64,000 bases of DNA from Nautilus pompilius (taxonomy: Eukaryota > Mollusca > Cephalopoda > Nautilida > Nautilidae): assembly GCA_018389105.1 (NCBI GenBank), contig JACATO010000999.1:868001-932000 (forward strand). The letters are read 5' to 3'. The notes below the pieces were generated by a model, which was not told the DNA's origin, did not search any database, and saw only the letters and a list, made by a program, of their open reading frames with translations. Positions 47,400-59,127 of the stretch are shown piece after piece. The translations under genes and the position numbers were made by a program. The number at the start of each line of letters is the position of its first letter. Positions within the stretch are counted from its first letter, which is position 1.

Positions 47400-48750
47400 T
47401 ACTACAGGTCGCACTAAAAGTGTTAATGCGCTAATAAAGACTGGAATGTTCATAAGGTAAAGTTGACATCTTTTCACCCAGTAGATACGATTTATAGTCG
47501 GCGAGAGATAATGAAACCTTAGTGAAATTCGTGGTTCTAATTCTTTTTGGATTACCGAATTAAAAATTTTTTCGCAAATATTTTTTTTATTCAAGATTTA
47601 TTAGGCCTAAATCTACAGAACCCATTTATTATTTACCTCGCGTACTTAGCTTTCATCTTTCCTACAGATTTTTTTTAAATAATATACATTAGAGAGATGT
47701 TTTACTGTAAGGAAATTTATACCTTATTTTATATGTTCGTAAGTACATTCTGTATAGAAAATAATAGTTAAATTATTTTTGCATTTGTCTTCATAACATT
47801 AAATTAAAAATCACGCACTGAATATTTTGAATAATATAAAGCGCACTTTCCCGAGTAAAGTTAAAAATGTATAACTTTATTTTTTATATGCAAGAGAACT
47901 AGGTTTTCGTCGATAATATCTCTGGTTTAGAATTGGGTAGTTTTATTAACGTGTCCTTTTCTAAATTCTATCTGGCCTGTCACAATGCCTGCAGATGTTC
48001 ACTTTCTAAAGTTCCTTTTGTTTCGCTATAAACAGACTTATTCATTAACCTATACAATTTTTTCAAAAATCCATTCGTAGACTTAGTTCTCACATTTGTA
48101 TTTAACTCAATAAAATGATTATGTAACCAATTAGATTAAGTAAAAGTAATAGCTATATGCATTTTTGTTATCTTTATATCTAGAGACAAATAAATCTGAA
48201 GTTTTCTGTTTTTTACAACATAATCCTTTCCATTATAAAGAGTATTAAATTTCTTAAATAGCAGTTCTACAATATGATCCCCGAAGTAAGACATTTACTT
48301 TTTCTTGGCAGTATTTTCGTATGTCTACTTTCTAAATTGGCGCATCGTGCTTTCTACGTTATAAAACAAGCCGCCAAAGTGATTCTTTTTTTAAAAATTA
48401 AAGTTATCAGAAAGCACGTACATACTTTCGGCAAAGTATCCCTCCTCTTCTCTCACATTAGTTTCATTGTCTTTAAATTTTGCATATAATATATATATTT
48501 AAATATAAAATTATAATGCTTTCTTAGCCAAAAAACACCGTTTTTTACTTCTGATCTTAGAAGCTCTAAAATCTTTAGATTTACATTTTGACGCCGTGGT
48601 ATCTAAATCAAAAACATAACCATCAAGAACATCGTGCATAACTTTCAAACTAATTTTATTATTAATATCATATCCATAACACATTTTTCTCTTCAACCTA
48701 ACATCATCATATATTTTTTAAAATTGTTTCCATCTTTTTTTTATCATGAA
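47400..48750 (-). pseudogene. Polinton-type protein-primed family-B DNA polymerase, decayed
   Basis: Minus-strand pieces appear in the right order. GKDYVVKNRKLQIYLSLDIK (near 48230) is followed, after one stop, by WLHNHFIELNTN and GFLKKLYRLMNKSVYSET (near 48030-48100). The LMNKSVYSET segment is the K-x3-N-S-x-Y(F)-G finger motif of family-B polymerases, with Gly changed to Ser. A C-terminal piece SLSLADYKSYLLGEKM lies near 47500. Upstream, 48511-48696 carries a charged 61-codon frame that may be part of the same gene. The exonuclease domain and the YxDTDS active-site motif were not found, so the gene is broken. Such polymerases replicate the element using a terminal protein. Confidence 0.65.
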
Positions 48751-49226
48751 CCTTATTGACTTTAAAAACCGAGTGATTGCTTAGGAACGGGTGACAGATA
48801 TACTGATTGTCTTCGTCTATCTGTGCAAAATTTAAGTCACAAGATAAAGTTCAAAATTTTTGTAAAAAGAAATTTGTATTGTTTTGCTCAGTTTTTCAGA
48901 TTGTTCAAAATATTCTGGAAAAAAAAAACAGATTTTAAAAAATGAGAGATTTTTTTTTTTTGCTATTTTTTCTAAAAATACTAACAACGTCACATAAACA
49001 GTCCTCGTGTCCAAATACGGGTACATTTAGAGTTTGCTAATAGTTCCATCAAATTCGTTGTCACGTTCAAGTTTTGCCATGCTAAAATAATTAATATGGT
49101 GGCTAAATTTTTTGGCAATATCCTTTGGTGAATTTTCTCAAAAACTGGAGTCAATATTTTATATAGTTATGTAAAAATTTATTAAATACTTTTTAAAAAA
49201 GTAATAACTGGCAGCCGAGAATAAAC

Positions 49227-49230
<4 letters not shown>
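48751..49230. other. AT-rich DNA between polymerase remnant and CRE array
   Basis: Minus-strand frames near 48832-49026 are rich in Phe/Lys and probably decayed coding sequence of the same block. No domain is readable. Confidence 0.35.
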
Positions 49231-49259
<29 letters not shown>

Positions 49260-49612
49260 TGTGACGTCAGTAGAGAGAGATATGACGTCAGTACAAAGAG
49301 AGAGAGCGAGATGACGTCAGTACAGAGAGATGTGACGTCAGTACACAGAGAGAGATGACGTCGGTATACAGAGAAAGATGACGTGAGTACAGAGAGATAT
49401 GACGTCAGTACAGAGAGAGATATGACGTCAGTCCACAGAGAGAGATAGATATGACGTCAGTACAGAGAGATATGACGTCACTCCAGAGAGAGATATGTGA
49501 CGTCAGTACAAAGAGAGAGAGAGCGAGATGACGTCAGTACAGAGAGATATTACGTCAGTACACAGAGAGAGAGATATGACGTCAGTCCACAGAGAGAGAG
49601 AGAGAGAGAGAG
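49231..49612. repeat. GA-rich tandem array of CRE (TGACGTCA) octamers
   Basis: Fourteen units of GAGA tract plus TGACGTCAGTACA. Eleven cores are perfect TGACGTCA palindromes, starting at 49262, 49283, 49312, 49333, 49400, 49423, 49452, 49473, 49498, 49529 and 49577. Three are one-base variants (49356, 49379, 49550). Spacings are 21 to 31 bp and most often 21 or 23. The octamer is the consensus for CREB/ATF factors. Confidence 0.95.
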
Positions 49613-52600
49613 AGAATTATGGATAATCTAGCAGATATTTAGTAGTAAATACTTATCTTAAAAATTCAGAGCCCGAGATTTTAGAATGTATTTTTAATAG
49701 CTCGCACCGGAAATGTGTTGTAAGAAAATTAGGTCGCCCCTATTTGCAAATTTAATAAAAATTAACAACACCTCGCAGTTTGATTGCCACAAACCGGTCT
49801 GAAGTCTATGTTTCATTATGAATCAACATTTGGACTTGTGATACGTATTTTCGACTGTGTAAGCGCTTCCATGTTGGTGATCTGCTGTTGCTAAATCTGT
49901 TTCGGAGCCAGATGGGCTAGCGATCTGCTGCTGGAAAACGGGCGTATGTCACTTTTGAGAAGCTTGTGGGTTTTGTATTTTTAGTAGACTAATGTAATTA
50001 TAAATTGTTTTTAATTTCGCGGCGCGATGTTGCAAATAAATTATTGATGTGAAATAATTTTTTTAAAAACCTAATCAGTTATGACGGGCAACTTTTTATT
50101 ATTATTTTTTTTGCTTTCGTTTCTTTGTGACTTTGCTTGTGTTTAAATTAAAGAAGTAGCGTAGAAGACTTCTGGTGGGATTTCCAAATACAGAGGATGG
50201 GGCACAAACGCCCGTCCACTAATCCGAGATTAAGAAACCGAAGGACGGATGGCGCGGTAGGTCTTTAGACGAAGAGATTACTGGATTTGTGGCGGGCAAG
50301 GTGCGTGAGCTCTCCACGAATACAATACTCGTGCGACATTTGTTACATAGAACCTGGGTAAACGTTGGAAGTTTGACGAATATCACAACATTTTATCAAC
50401 AATTTGTTTGTTTTTTTTTAAAAAAAATGCTTCTGCATATTAAATATTGGATGGTTAAAGGTTTCGAACCTGGGCTTTTTCTTGCTGGGCGCCAGTGGCG
50501 CATGTGATGTGTGTGTGTGTTTATATTCATGTTTTCCTCCGGAAGTACATCAGTCCAGGGCGGAAAGGTGAGTCATTTTTTTTGTCCGTGAAAAAATATA
50601 AGGGGAGGGGGTGACTTTCCAGAGTTCAGTTGGCCACGCGGAGGCGAGGTTGAGACGTCCGATTACCCCGCACTGTCGTGGGGAGCGACCGGAAGCCGGA
50701 AACGCCACCTAGACGCGTTTTGCGACTAGCGGACCCAAGATCCTCCGGGGTCTCGGCGGATGTGGCCGGGGCCGGCAGAGGATTCGCGGGAGGTCGACCT
50801 TCAAAAAGCGACAAATGAATGGATGGGAATCAGCAGAATAACGCAATTCAAAAAGGGTTACCCAAAAACTGGGCGGACGAAGGGATCGCCCTGTAAAGGG
50901 TCAATGTCCCGGCGAACTGACTGCACAGATTACGCGAATGATCCCGGACGCCGTCTTTTTACGACCAAGGAGGACCTGTTGTTGTTGTTGTTGTTTTCTA
51001 AAGACTAGGGCGTGTGTCGGAATAGATCAATTTTAGAACCAGGGGAGTAGACGCCAAGGCACGTGGTACCTCGTGAAACCAAGATGAATTCCAGGGGGGT
51101 AGATCAACCAGCTCGTTCCTTGTTGCCTATAAGAGCGGACAGCGATGCAGACATATGAACGGAGCGCCACCTTTGTTCTCGGTTCGAGGCAAAAACGTCA
51201 TCGGCTCCTCTTGTTCGAGTAGTTCCTGCGCCTGCACACTGGCCGCACTCCACTCCACGTGCGTCCGACGGGGCTGGGAAGCGGGGGCTTTTTAAAATAA
51301 AAATAAAAATATAGTTGGAACGAGCAGCCATGGATTTAATCCTTCACGCAGCATCCACGTCAATGCCCACGTAAGAGAGCGACGACTGGCGAGACACACA
51401 CACAAAATAACGCTTCTAGTTTTTCTTTTCTCTTCTTACTCGATAACTCTCGTGTATGGATTAAAAAGACGTTTTTCCTCCGAAATGTAGCAGTTATTTT
51501 CTTCCCTGCCGACTTAGAACGTTATTTTCCATTTCCTATTGATTTCCTCACTTAAAAATGAGCTTATTTTTTCTCTGAGGGTGAACATCTCACCCCATCT
51601 AATTTTTCAAGATGGTTACAAAGACTCCACTTGCCAAAAAAACTGAAGTTTAACGCGAAAAATACCAACTCGCAAACCGCTTTCTTCTTTCCCAAGAATT
51701 ACTTCAGTCGTTATTGATCCCTTGACCTAGACACTTTTACCATTCTTCATTTGGTCTTCTCTTAAATGACAATTTTCCCCAAAGGTTCGTCACCAACAAC
51801 GATCTTCTTTAAAACGATTGATTTATTTAGTTTCATGCAGTAGCGATTTTTATTTGGATAAGAGATAGCGAGCGTGTTGTCGGTAGAACAGCAGTGATTC
51901 CACGTCTCCTGACATCAGTCTTTATTGGCTGGATTTCCGGATATCATTTCCGCGCTCCAGTATGGCGCAAGCGAAAGGAGGGGGAAGTCAAAGTTTTGCC
52001 AACAAATCAAAGTGAACATATTGAGAGTGTTGTTGTTTTTTCCCTTTAGAATTAGGTTCCAGAGTAGTGGGGAAGATCGGCTGGGAAGACACCGAGAAAC
52101 CCACTGGTTTCTCATCTAGAGAAGTAGCATCAAAGCGGCTATGGCTCAGAAGTTTACATCGAGCTGGGCTGATGGTGGTGGTGGTGGTGGGTGGGGCCAC
52201 ACTGTCTCGAGAATTCTGCAGATAACAGACCGAAACCCATTAAAAGGATGTACGCAGTTGACGAATTCATTAAAAACACCGAGAGGGTGTTCGAACGTGA
52301 TTTGTTGGCTGTCCTTCAGACCCCTGACGTACGGTATTTCGTTCGTTCGCCTGTCTGTGCTCCAGTATAGCGTTTTAATCCCGTCAGTGATGTATACGTC
52401 CAGGCCGAATGTCTCATTCACCAGGGAACTCTTTCGATTAGCAAGAGAGTGCTTCTTTACGGCAGCAGAGAAGTCCCTGCTATACATCCGGGAAAAGTGG
52501 CCTGAAAGGTTCGCACCGTACTACTAGAGTCCTGTCTACGCTTTACAAAAGCAGAGCCGAGACTTAGCGAAGGATGGGTTTTTACCGTTTCTCGCCGGTA

Positions 52601-52860
52601 AAGTTTCGTTCTAATTTCATACTTTTGTAACACATTAGGTGTCTTGTTTGTGGGCTTATAGGAAAAACGTATCAGGTAGTCAGACTTTACAGGGGTAGTA
52701 CCAGTCGCTGACAACAGCGGTACATTCGGCGGGCTAAAGAAACACACACACAACTACGCAGTCGGGGTAGCTCAGAAACTACCTTTCTCGGGAATCGCAG
52801 TCTTGGTTGTCCTTGGTTCGCGGACGGTCAAGAGTAACGAGCAGGCAGATTCGCCATTTG
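49613..52860. other. CpG-richer DNA, no nameable gene
   Basis: GC and CpG content rise from about 49800. Open frames occur on both strands (for example plus 52141-52527), but none shows a domain, a splice-consistent exon chain or a conserved motif. GTT repeats lie at 50979-50993 and a GGT repeat at 52172-52189. Confidence 0.45.
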
Positions 52861-52950
52861 CACACAAATCCCGAGATGGCTGCATTCTCTATACTTAAGG
52901 TGACTTCTATCCGCGCTCGCGTTAACGGCGAAAGTTGTGACGTCACATCC
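52860..52950. promoter_or_regulatory. CpG-rich segment with perfect CRE
   Basis: TGACGTCA at 52938-52945 lies about 60 bp downstream of an ATGGCTGC in good initiation context (52876). It may be a promoter, but there is no recognised gene attached. Confidence 0.25.
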
Positions 52951-53065
52951 GTCAACTGGTCTGGCTGCGGAAGAACTCTCGTTTGTCTTTTTTCACAAGA
53001 TTTTGCTGCGTTTTACGCAAATCCGTACAATAGAGATAACCCCTCACCACCACCACCACCACCAC

Positions 53066-53210
53066 CGAGGATGGAGCATAGTTCCGCGGTTAGGCGCTAG
53101 AGAGCGCTGGATGGAGGAACGGGCCAATCGAGCTGGAACCTACCGAGGTTCAAACTCGGGCCCTCGACTTCACTAATCCGCTAACCACTAACGGATGAAG
53201 TCAGGTATCT
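53066..53210 (-). repeat. tRNA-derived SINE, copy in the CpG-rich region
   Basis: On the minus strand TTAGTGGTTAGCGGATTAG (A-box region) is followed by GAGTTTGAACCTC (B-box). The body, GCTAGAGAGCGCTGGATGGA on the plus strand, recurs at 54925-54995 as a truncated copy with GAGCTGGAACTTCC. Confidence 0.7.
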
Positions 53211-54219
53211 TGATGGGAAACGTCGATATTAAAATCCAGGTGTCCTTGCGCTCGCTATAGTATGGCATCAAGAAATGCGCCGTTGTAACGGCTGCGCAGG
53301 CTCTACGTGTAGACCGCATCCTTGCCTATATTAACTGTCGGCGGCATGCGATTTTTGATCTGGATTTCGTCTAAACGCCCGTTTTGAAAGTCGCTTTAAG
53401 ACTTAATCCAATCGCCGGCTTCGGCAGTAGTAAGCTCTGCGACTCGCCTCCGGACCCTTTCGTGGCGGAGAGCGCCTGTTTCACGGACCCCTACATGGAC
53501 GCAAACTTCCACTGAGGCCATTAAGGCGCCGGGAGCGAGCCTTCTCGTTTAACAGAATGCCGAGGTCGCTGGCGAACAGTTTATACCAAGAGAACAACCC
53601 CCTCACCCACCGCGCCATCGTAGCGGGTACCCCTTTTATAACGGCTGAACCATTTCTGCTCAGAGTCACGGAAATCTGTCCTTTAAGACGGCGGATCGGC
53701 TCTCCGAGCAAGAGACTGCACACAGCTCGAAATCGGGTCGACACAAGCCTCTGTCAGGCACCTGCTGCCGAGTACACCTGAGGGGTTTCCAAATGCCAAA
53801 AGGCGAGCCACACGGGATTGGTGGGCGGGGCAGGCGACCCGGCCGAAGGACATAGCCGGCGAGAGCGGCAATCAGAACTGGACTCCCAGTACACTCAATT
53901 TGCTGCATCGTCACTCTTGCGGAAGGAACCTTTGTCTGAGACTCCCCCTACCAAACCAAATCCGTCTCTGCGGTATGATTTCTGTCCCTCGACGTAATCT
54001 AAGCCGCGGACACGAGAATTCCTTTCCCTGCCAGATCAATCGCGATGGATACAGTTGACTCGTTGAGAATCCATCCTTACAACTCCAAACACTGACTTAT
54101 TTTTATTATTATTACCTGTCGCTCTATATCGAAACGAGCGCCAGGCGAGCCCTTGTATCCCAACTTATCCAGGCAGAAATCGGGTTCTCGTGGTGAATCG
54201 GTGAGAAGAGGAAACCAAG

Positions 54220-54259
54220 ATGGCCTACGCCAAGTTCGATAACATGATAGAAAATTCTG
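54220..54259 (+). CDS. Possible first coding exon of an unidentified gene
   Basis: An ATG in strong context (CCAAGATGG, also YY1-like) opens 13 codons, MAYAKFDNMIENS, and runs into a GTAAAA donor. CpG content upstream is promoter-like. No following exon was identified on the plus strand, so the call rests on start context and donor only. I do not recognise the peptide. Confidence 0.25.
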
Positions 54260-57200
54260 GTAAAACGATCTATTAAAAACTCCACAATCGAATTTCTAAA
54301 AGCGAACTATGTTTTAGCATTTTACGCCTAAACAAGAGATTTCTACTTAAAGTTAGAAAAAAAACACATTTTTTAAGTCTTACCTACTGTCGGAACACAA
54401 TCACGGAAGAATGTACTATATTTATTGAATTCCCGTGAGCTTGATCTTAAATAAATAAATAATTAATAAAGATAAATAAAACAGAAGAAGTGTGTCTAAG
54501 CAGAGTTCGTGAGAAGCCGACAACTGTGTACAACTCGCGTTGATTAACCCTCAAGAACAGAGAGCAAACAGACCATTAGTCGGGATGATTGGCTGGCAGA
54601 TCAATCGACTACCTTAATATATAATAACGAAATCAAATCATAGGAAATAGTTAAATTAAATTTCGAATATTTTTGCTGAGAAATTAAATAATTCACATCG
54701 TCTTAACCTCATCTCGTTTATCCATCCTCTTCCGCTATTCCCACCTCTCGAAGGAGAGTTTCAGATGTCCAGTACACGGATGGATGCATTGCCCGCCATA
54801 ATTTCTCTAAAAGGACGTATATGTTACATTAGAATACATATTGTTATTCCAAAGTAATAGTCGCGCACAGTTTGTACTTATAAGATTTTTGTCGCCTTAC
54901 CTACACATTCGTTGAAAAATATACGCTAGAGAGCGCTGCGCTGGATGGAGACACGGCCACTCGAGCTGGAACTTCCGGCCGTCCAGCCGTGAATATTTCG
55001 CAGAAATGTTCTTCTAAGAAACCTGTTCGAGCCCCTGTAACCGTGTTTGCCCTTAAATTCAGTTATTACTGAGCGTTAACGCTTAGTCGACAGGTGCGCC
55101 CCCAAGCGTGGATTGCAGCTTTTCAAATTCTGATTAAGCTGTCACGTGACGCCCGACAATACAGAATACTAATTACCAGGTGAGTTTCCGGACATTCCTC
55201 GTACACCAATGTGTCGAACTCGTGCCGTTAAACTAATAACTCATCCCCAGAGAGCGGGGCTGCTCGACTCCTTCAGCATCTCTGTGGCGAGTCTCAGCCG
55301 ACTCCAGGAAAGACCGGGGCAGCTGTCGACCCTCCCTGTCGTTGCCGAAGAGCCATCATTAACCTCACCTTCCAAAGCTCGCGATGTGCTAATGCACCCC
55401 ATTTTCAGTAAACGCACGCATCAGCTCGTGTCGTCTTCGTCGCGGAATCGTGATCTGTAGCAAGGATGGGTCGCTATTAACCCTTTTCTTGCGCGAGCGG
55501 ATTCTGCGGAAGCTCAGACTTCCCATTATGTACATTCTAATGGAAGTGCGGAGCTAAGCGGCTGGTGATTCGCGTGTGGTCACGTGTTTTATATAAGCCT
55601 CGTTCTGGCTAGCGGCATTTTATTTGATCACGATGCAACAATAAATGGGTTTAACAATGTCGTAATTCCCCCTGTTCCTCTCATTTATTATTATTTTTCT
55701 TTAATGTGTTTATAAGTGCACGATAACAGCTCGTGGAATCACGATGCACCTTCCCTTGCGTGAACACCGGTTTGACCAGTGCTAGCAGATGTCGGATTGT
55801 TCCTCTTAACAGTTCCACCCTTTAATTTACGAAATTTCTCAGATTTCCCCGTGCGAAGGGTCGGAAACTTATCTGGCGCCTTCTTCATTGCCCTCGTTGC
55901 CTAAGACTTACTGTCTCCATACTTCTCGAAACGACTGTAAAACCAGCGGTCTGGTATGCGCCGGTCTGATGATACCCCTCGCCCACCAACACTACCCTAA
56001 TATCGGAACTAGGGCCCCGCGTTCTTTCATTTACAAAATGACAACCAGTTTCTGGTATCCGCCTGCGGGACCCAGCGAGAAGTGATTAAATGGCTTAGCC
56101 GCGGAATATCCGGCCCCTCTCTCGTCGCTCGAGGAGAAATTGCCTTTACGATAAGAGTTCACACAAACCAACAAGATATTAAATATTGATCTATTTTTGT
56201 CAAATGAGCCTTGTATTAGAAATGGAAATGTTTTTACTGATAATGTTATGTTGTAGGTTTGGCAACAACAAAAAAATCAAACCACGTGATTTACCCCCCC
56301 CACCCTTTTAAAATAAAAAAAGAAGATTAGCGCTCTGTTATCGATTTTAGCTGAACGTTTCACAGCTTAATTGAGGCTGGCAACTATAGGGAATTACCAG
56401 ATGCCAAACAGAATACTTCTAATTCTTTAAGGTAAAACCGGCCACTATTTATAAAGTACTTAGGGAGGGCCCCCCCCTCTCTCTCTCTCTTTCTCTCGAC
56501 CAAAACACAAGTATACAATGTATAAAATGCGTCATCAATAGGCGAGTAACAGTGGCGGATGACGCTGAACTTACAATAAAACTTTCCTTTATTGGAACAG
56601 TCGCCAAATTAGCGAGTCGTGAGCGGGAACGATCGGTTTTTACGATATTGCCCACTGCAATTTTAATTGCCTCAAATAATGAAAATGGGGCATTTGTGGA
56701 CTAAATGGAAGTTTTGATCTAGAGATTAGTGACAAATTAGCGAGAGAAGAGGAATTGGGATTTCATCAGAAGCAAGAAAAACGACAGATTGAATGGTATG
56801 TGGTGAGTAAAACAAAGACGGTTTATTGTAAAAGGCCTTAAAGGTGGATAGCTTATTTTGTATTAAATTTGTAAATATAACCGTTTTGACAAAAGTTCCG
56901 TAAGGACCGATCAGACGGACAGGTCGCCAGACCTGACCGCGAACACGTTGTTAACTCTTTCGCTCCGAGAAAAACTTGATATCATTAACAAGAAACTAAT
57001 GATCAAAACATAGCTTCTCAAATGACACCACCTGACCTCCCTCCAAATTCTACATTTTATTGTATATTTAAATATGATACTTATTCCATAATAATTTATA
57101 TTTAAGAATCTGATTTAAAAAATGATTTGGCTAAGAACGGCGGATCGTGCTCTCAACATACCACTTGGGGTGGAGACCAAGGACCACGCCCTTTGGGCGA

Positions 57201-59127
57201 GGTCACTTGGGGTCAACCTTATGGGGGTGGGGAGGTGAGTACTCTGCTTAGTGGCTTTTGTAGACGGAAAGTCCTCTGCCCGAAAAGAGTGGAGGCGAGG
57301 GGCGCTTTTTGCCTTTGGCCGGCCTATCTGGCTGGGAAGGTTAGGTGCATCGAGACCAGTTTCCAGACTTGACATGCTGAGGCCTTTTTTTCCCAAGATT
57401 GGTTTTTGGCCGGGGAAGCGGTCACTCTAACGTGGGGCACTTGCGCCCCTAACTCTGGCTGCCTCGGCGGCCAGATACACGAGGTGCTTCAGTGCCTTAG
57501 CGGGGGCTCGCTCCACACCGGGTTTCGGCCACCACCCTCCACTCCCTTCTCCTCGGAGATACACACGCATACAAGAACTTTCACACGCACCCTCACGCAC
57601 GCACCACAAAAAGATTTAAAAAAAAGAAGAGCAAAACAAAAATGGCCAAACTGCATTACCCAGCATGCATCGGCTTATCATTCTCACGTGGTGTGCTGCG
57701 CAACGAAGGCAGATGTGACGCGCGTTTGCCGTGTCATAGTCTGAAGTAATGAAGTCGAAATAAGGACAAATTTCTATGGAAAAATGATTTATTGATATCT
57801 CTTCATGTAAAAATAAGAAATCAATCTCCTGAATAAAACTGTTATTACTTTGGAAATAAATACGTTAGATTGCACTTTATTTCTTAAAAAATTACTACTT
57901 TTTACTTCCTTTGTTGATAGCTGGAATTAAAGTATCTGAAATGTTAATTCGTGCCATTTCTAACAAATTTGTGTATTTAGATTTTAAAAATAGTAACAAT
58001 AGCTGTTACGTGTTACATTTGTTTAATATTAAGAACAGGAGAGAGAGATAGAGACGTTCTGGCTTCTTTGTGCCACTGATGTTCTTCTGGATTTCTGAAA
58101 CTCTTTGTAGGCTGTTCGTGAGCGATTGCAGGAGATTCGCGTGGTCCGATTAAAATCATAGTACTCATTAAGAATTTAAAATTACTTGACAGCTCAAGTT
58201 GACAATTGCATTAAGAAAGTTAACCATCTCCTGGCTGCTTGGCGCAGGCGATGTTTCACGCTGTACGGCCGAGTGCTTGTGCTCATTTAGCACACCTGTG
58301 CCGACGGTGGCACTTCCTTCCATGTTCGTTATTCCCGTGTCTTCAGCCTGTTTGCCTCTCTGGAAAAGCAGGAAGCCGCCGGAGGGGCCAAGCAGTTTTT
58401 CTGTTGCCGGAACTGTACGGCTAACTTGGTTCAATTAATCCCGAATGTAAATCAACCTCTCTAAAACCGTCGGTATTACTTAGTCGCGGGCCAGAGACGG
58501 GTAGGGCCATGAATGGCCGCGGGTCTCTCCAACCAGACGCTCTCTGGAGAGATTAAGCCGGAGAAGTACACGGAATTGTTCAGAAATCGTTGCGTCTTTC
58601 GTGTGGGCTGGATACTAAAGTCTTTTGGCTCTCTCTTCATTGGCATTAAAAATCTCATTAAAGACTCGACGTGCAAGCAATTCCTTCTTGGCACCGAAGT
58701 CGCCATCTTTGTCGGAACTCGCTAAGCTTCCAATCGCTGTGAAACAGATGGCGCTGCGCTTTCGCAGGCTCGCCCACAACCGCGCGAGACCCGGACACCT
58801 GTCGTCCGTGCGGGGATTCGGTGGAAACCAGGAAACGTTTTTCCTTCCTTTCCTTCTTCAGTTCTCCCAGTGTGGAACTGCTCGCTGGTCTGTCGTCTCC
58901 GCGCTCTCGCGTGGCTCGGCCGTGGGTTCGGAACTGTGCGGAACCAGCGGAACCAGCGAGTCTGCGCACTCGGTCTCAGCCCGTGCATTTATTTTTATTT
59001 ATTTTTTTTTTGCGTTAGCATCTGCATTTAGAGTATCGCCGGATAGTAAAAAAGAATCGAGTTTCCTCGCTTTTTTAAAAAATTCCGAAGCATGCGGGCC
59101 ACCGTAAGGCTCTCGGCCCGGAAAATA
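54260..59127. other. CpG-richer intergenic or intronic DNA, no nameable gene
   Basis: It contains several donor-like GTGAGT sites (55182, 57234), a CACGTG E-box near 55142 and short open frames on both strands. The segment 58476-58725 is open on both strands. No domains were recognised. Confidence 0.4.

Noticed and set aside
36285..49612. The inverted CT and GA/CRE arrays as terminal inverted repeats of the Polinton
   Set aside because: Polinton ends begin with AG and end with CT pointing outward, and here the orientation is the reverse. The left array also lies inside the host CpG island, 3 kb from the nearest Polinton remnant. A shared satellite explains it better.
52141..52527. 128-codon plus-strand frame starting MAQKFTSSWADG
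   Set aside because: The opposite strand is equally open, the Gly run comes from a GGT repeat, and no motif or splice pattern supports it.
52765..52820. GGGGTAGCTCAGAA resembling a tRNA A-box
   Set aside because: No B-box at the right distance and no cloverleaf can be drawn.
57127..57744. GC-rich open frames on both strands, considered as a gene or structured RNA
   Set aside because: No domain, no splice chain, and no recognisable snRNA, 7SK or SRP motif.
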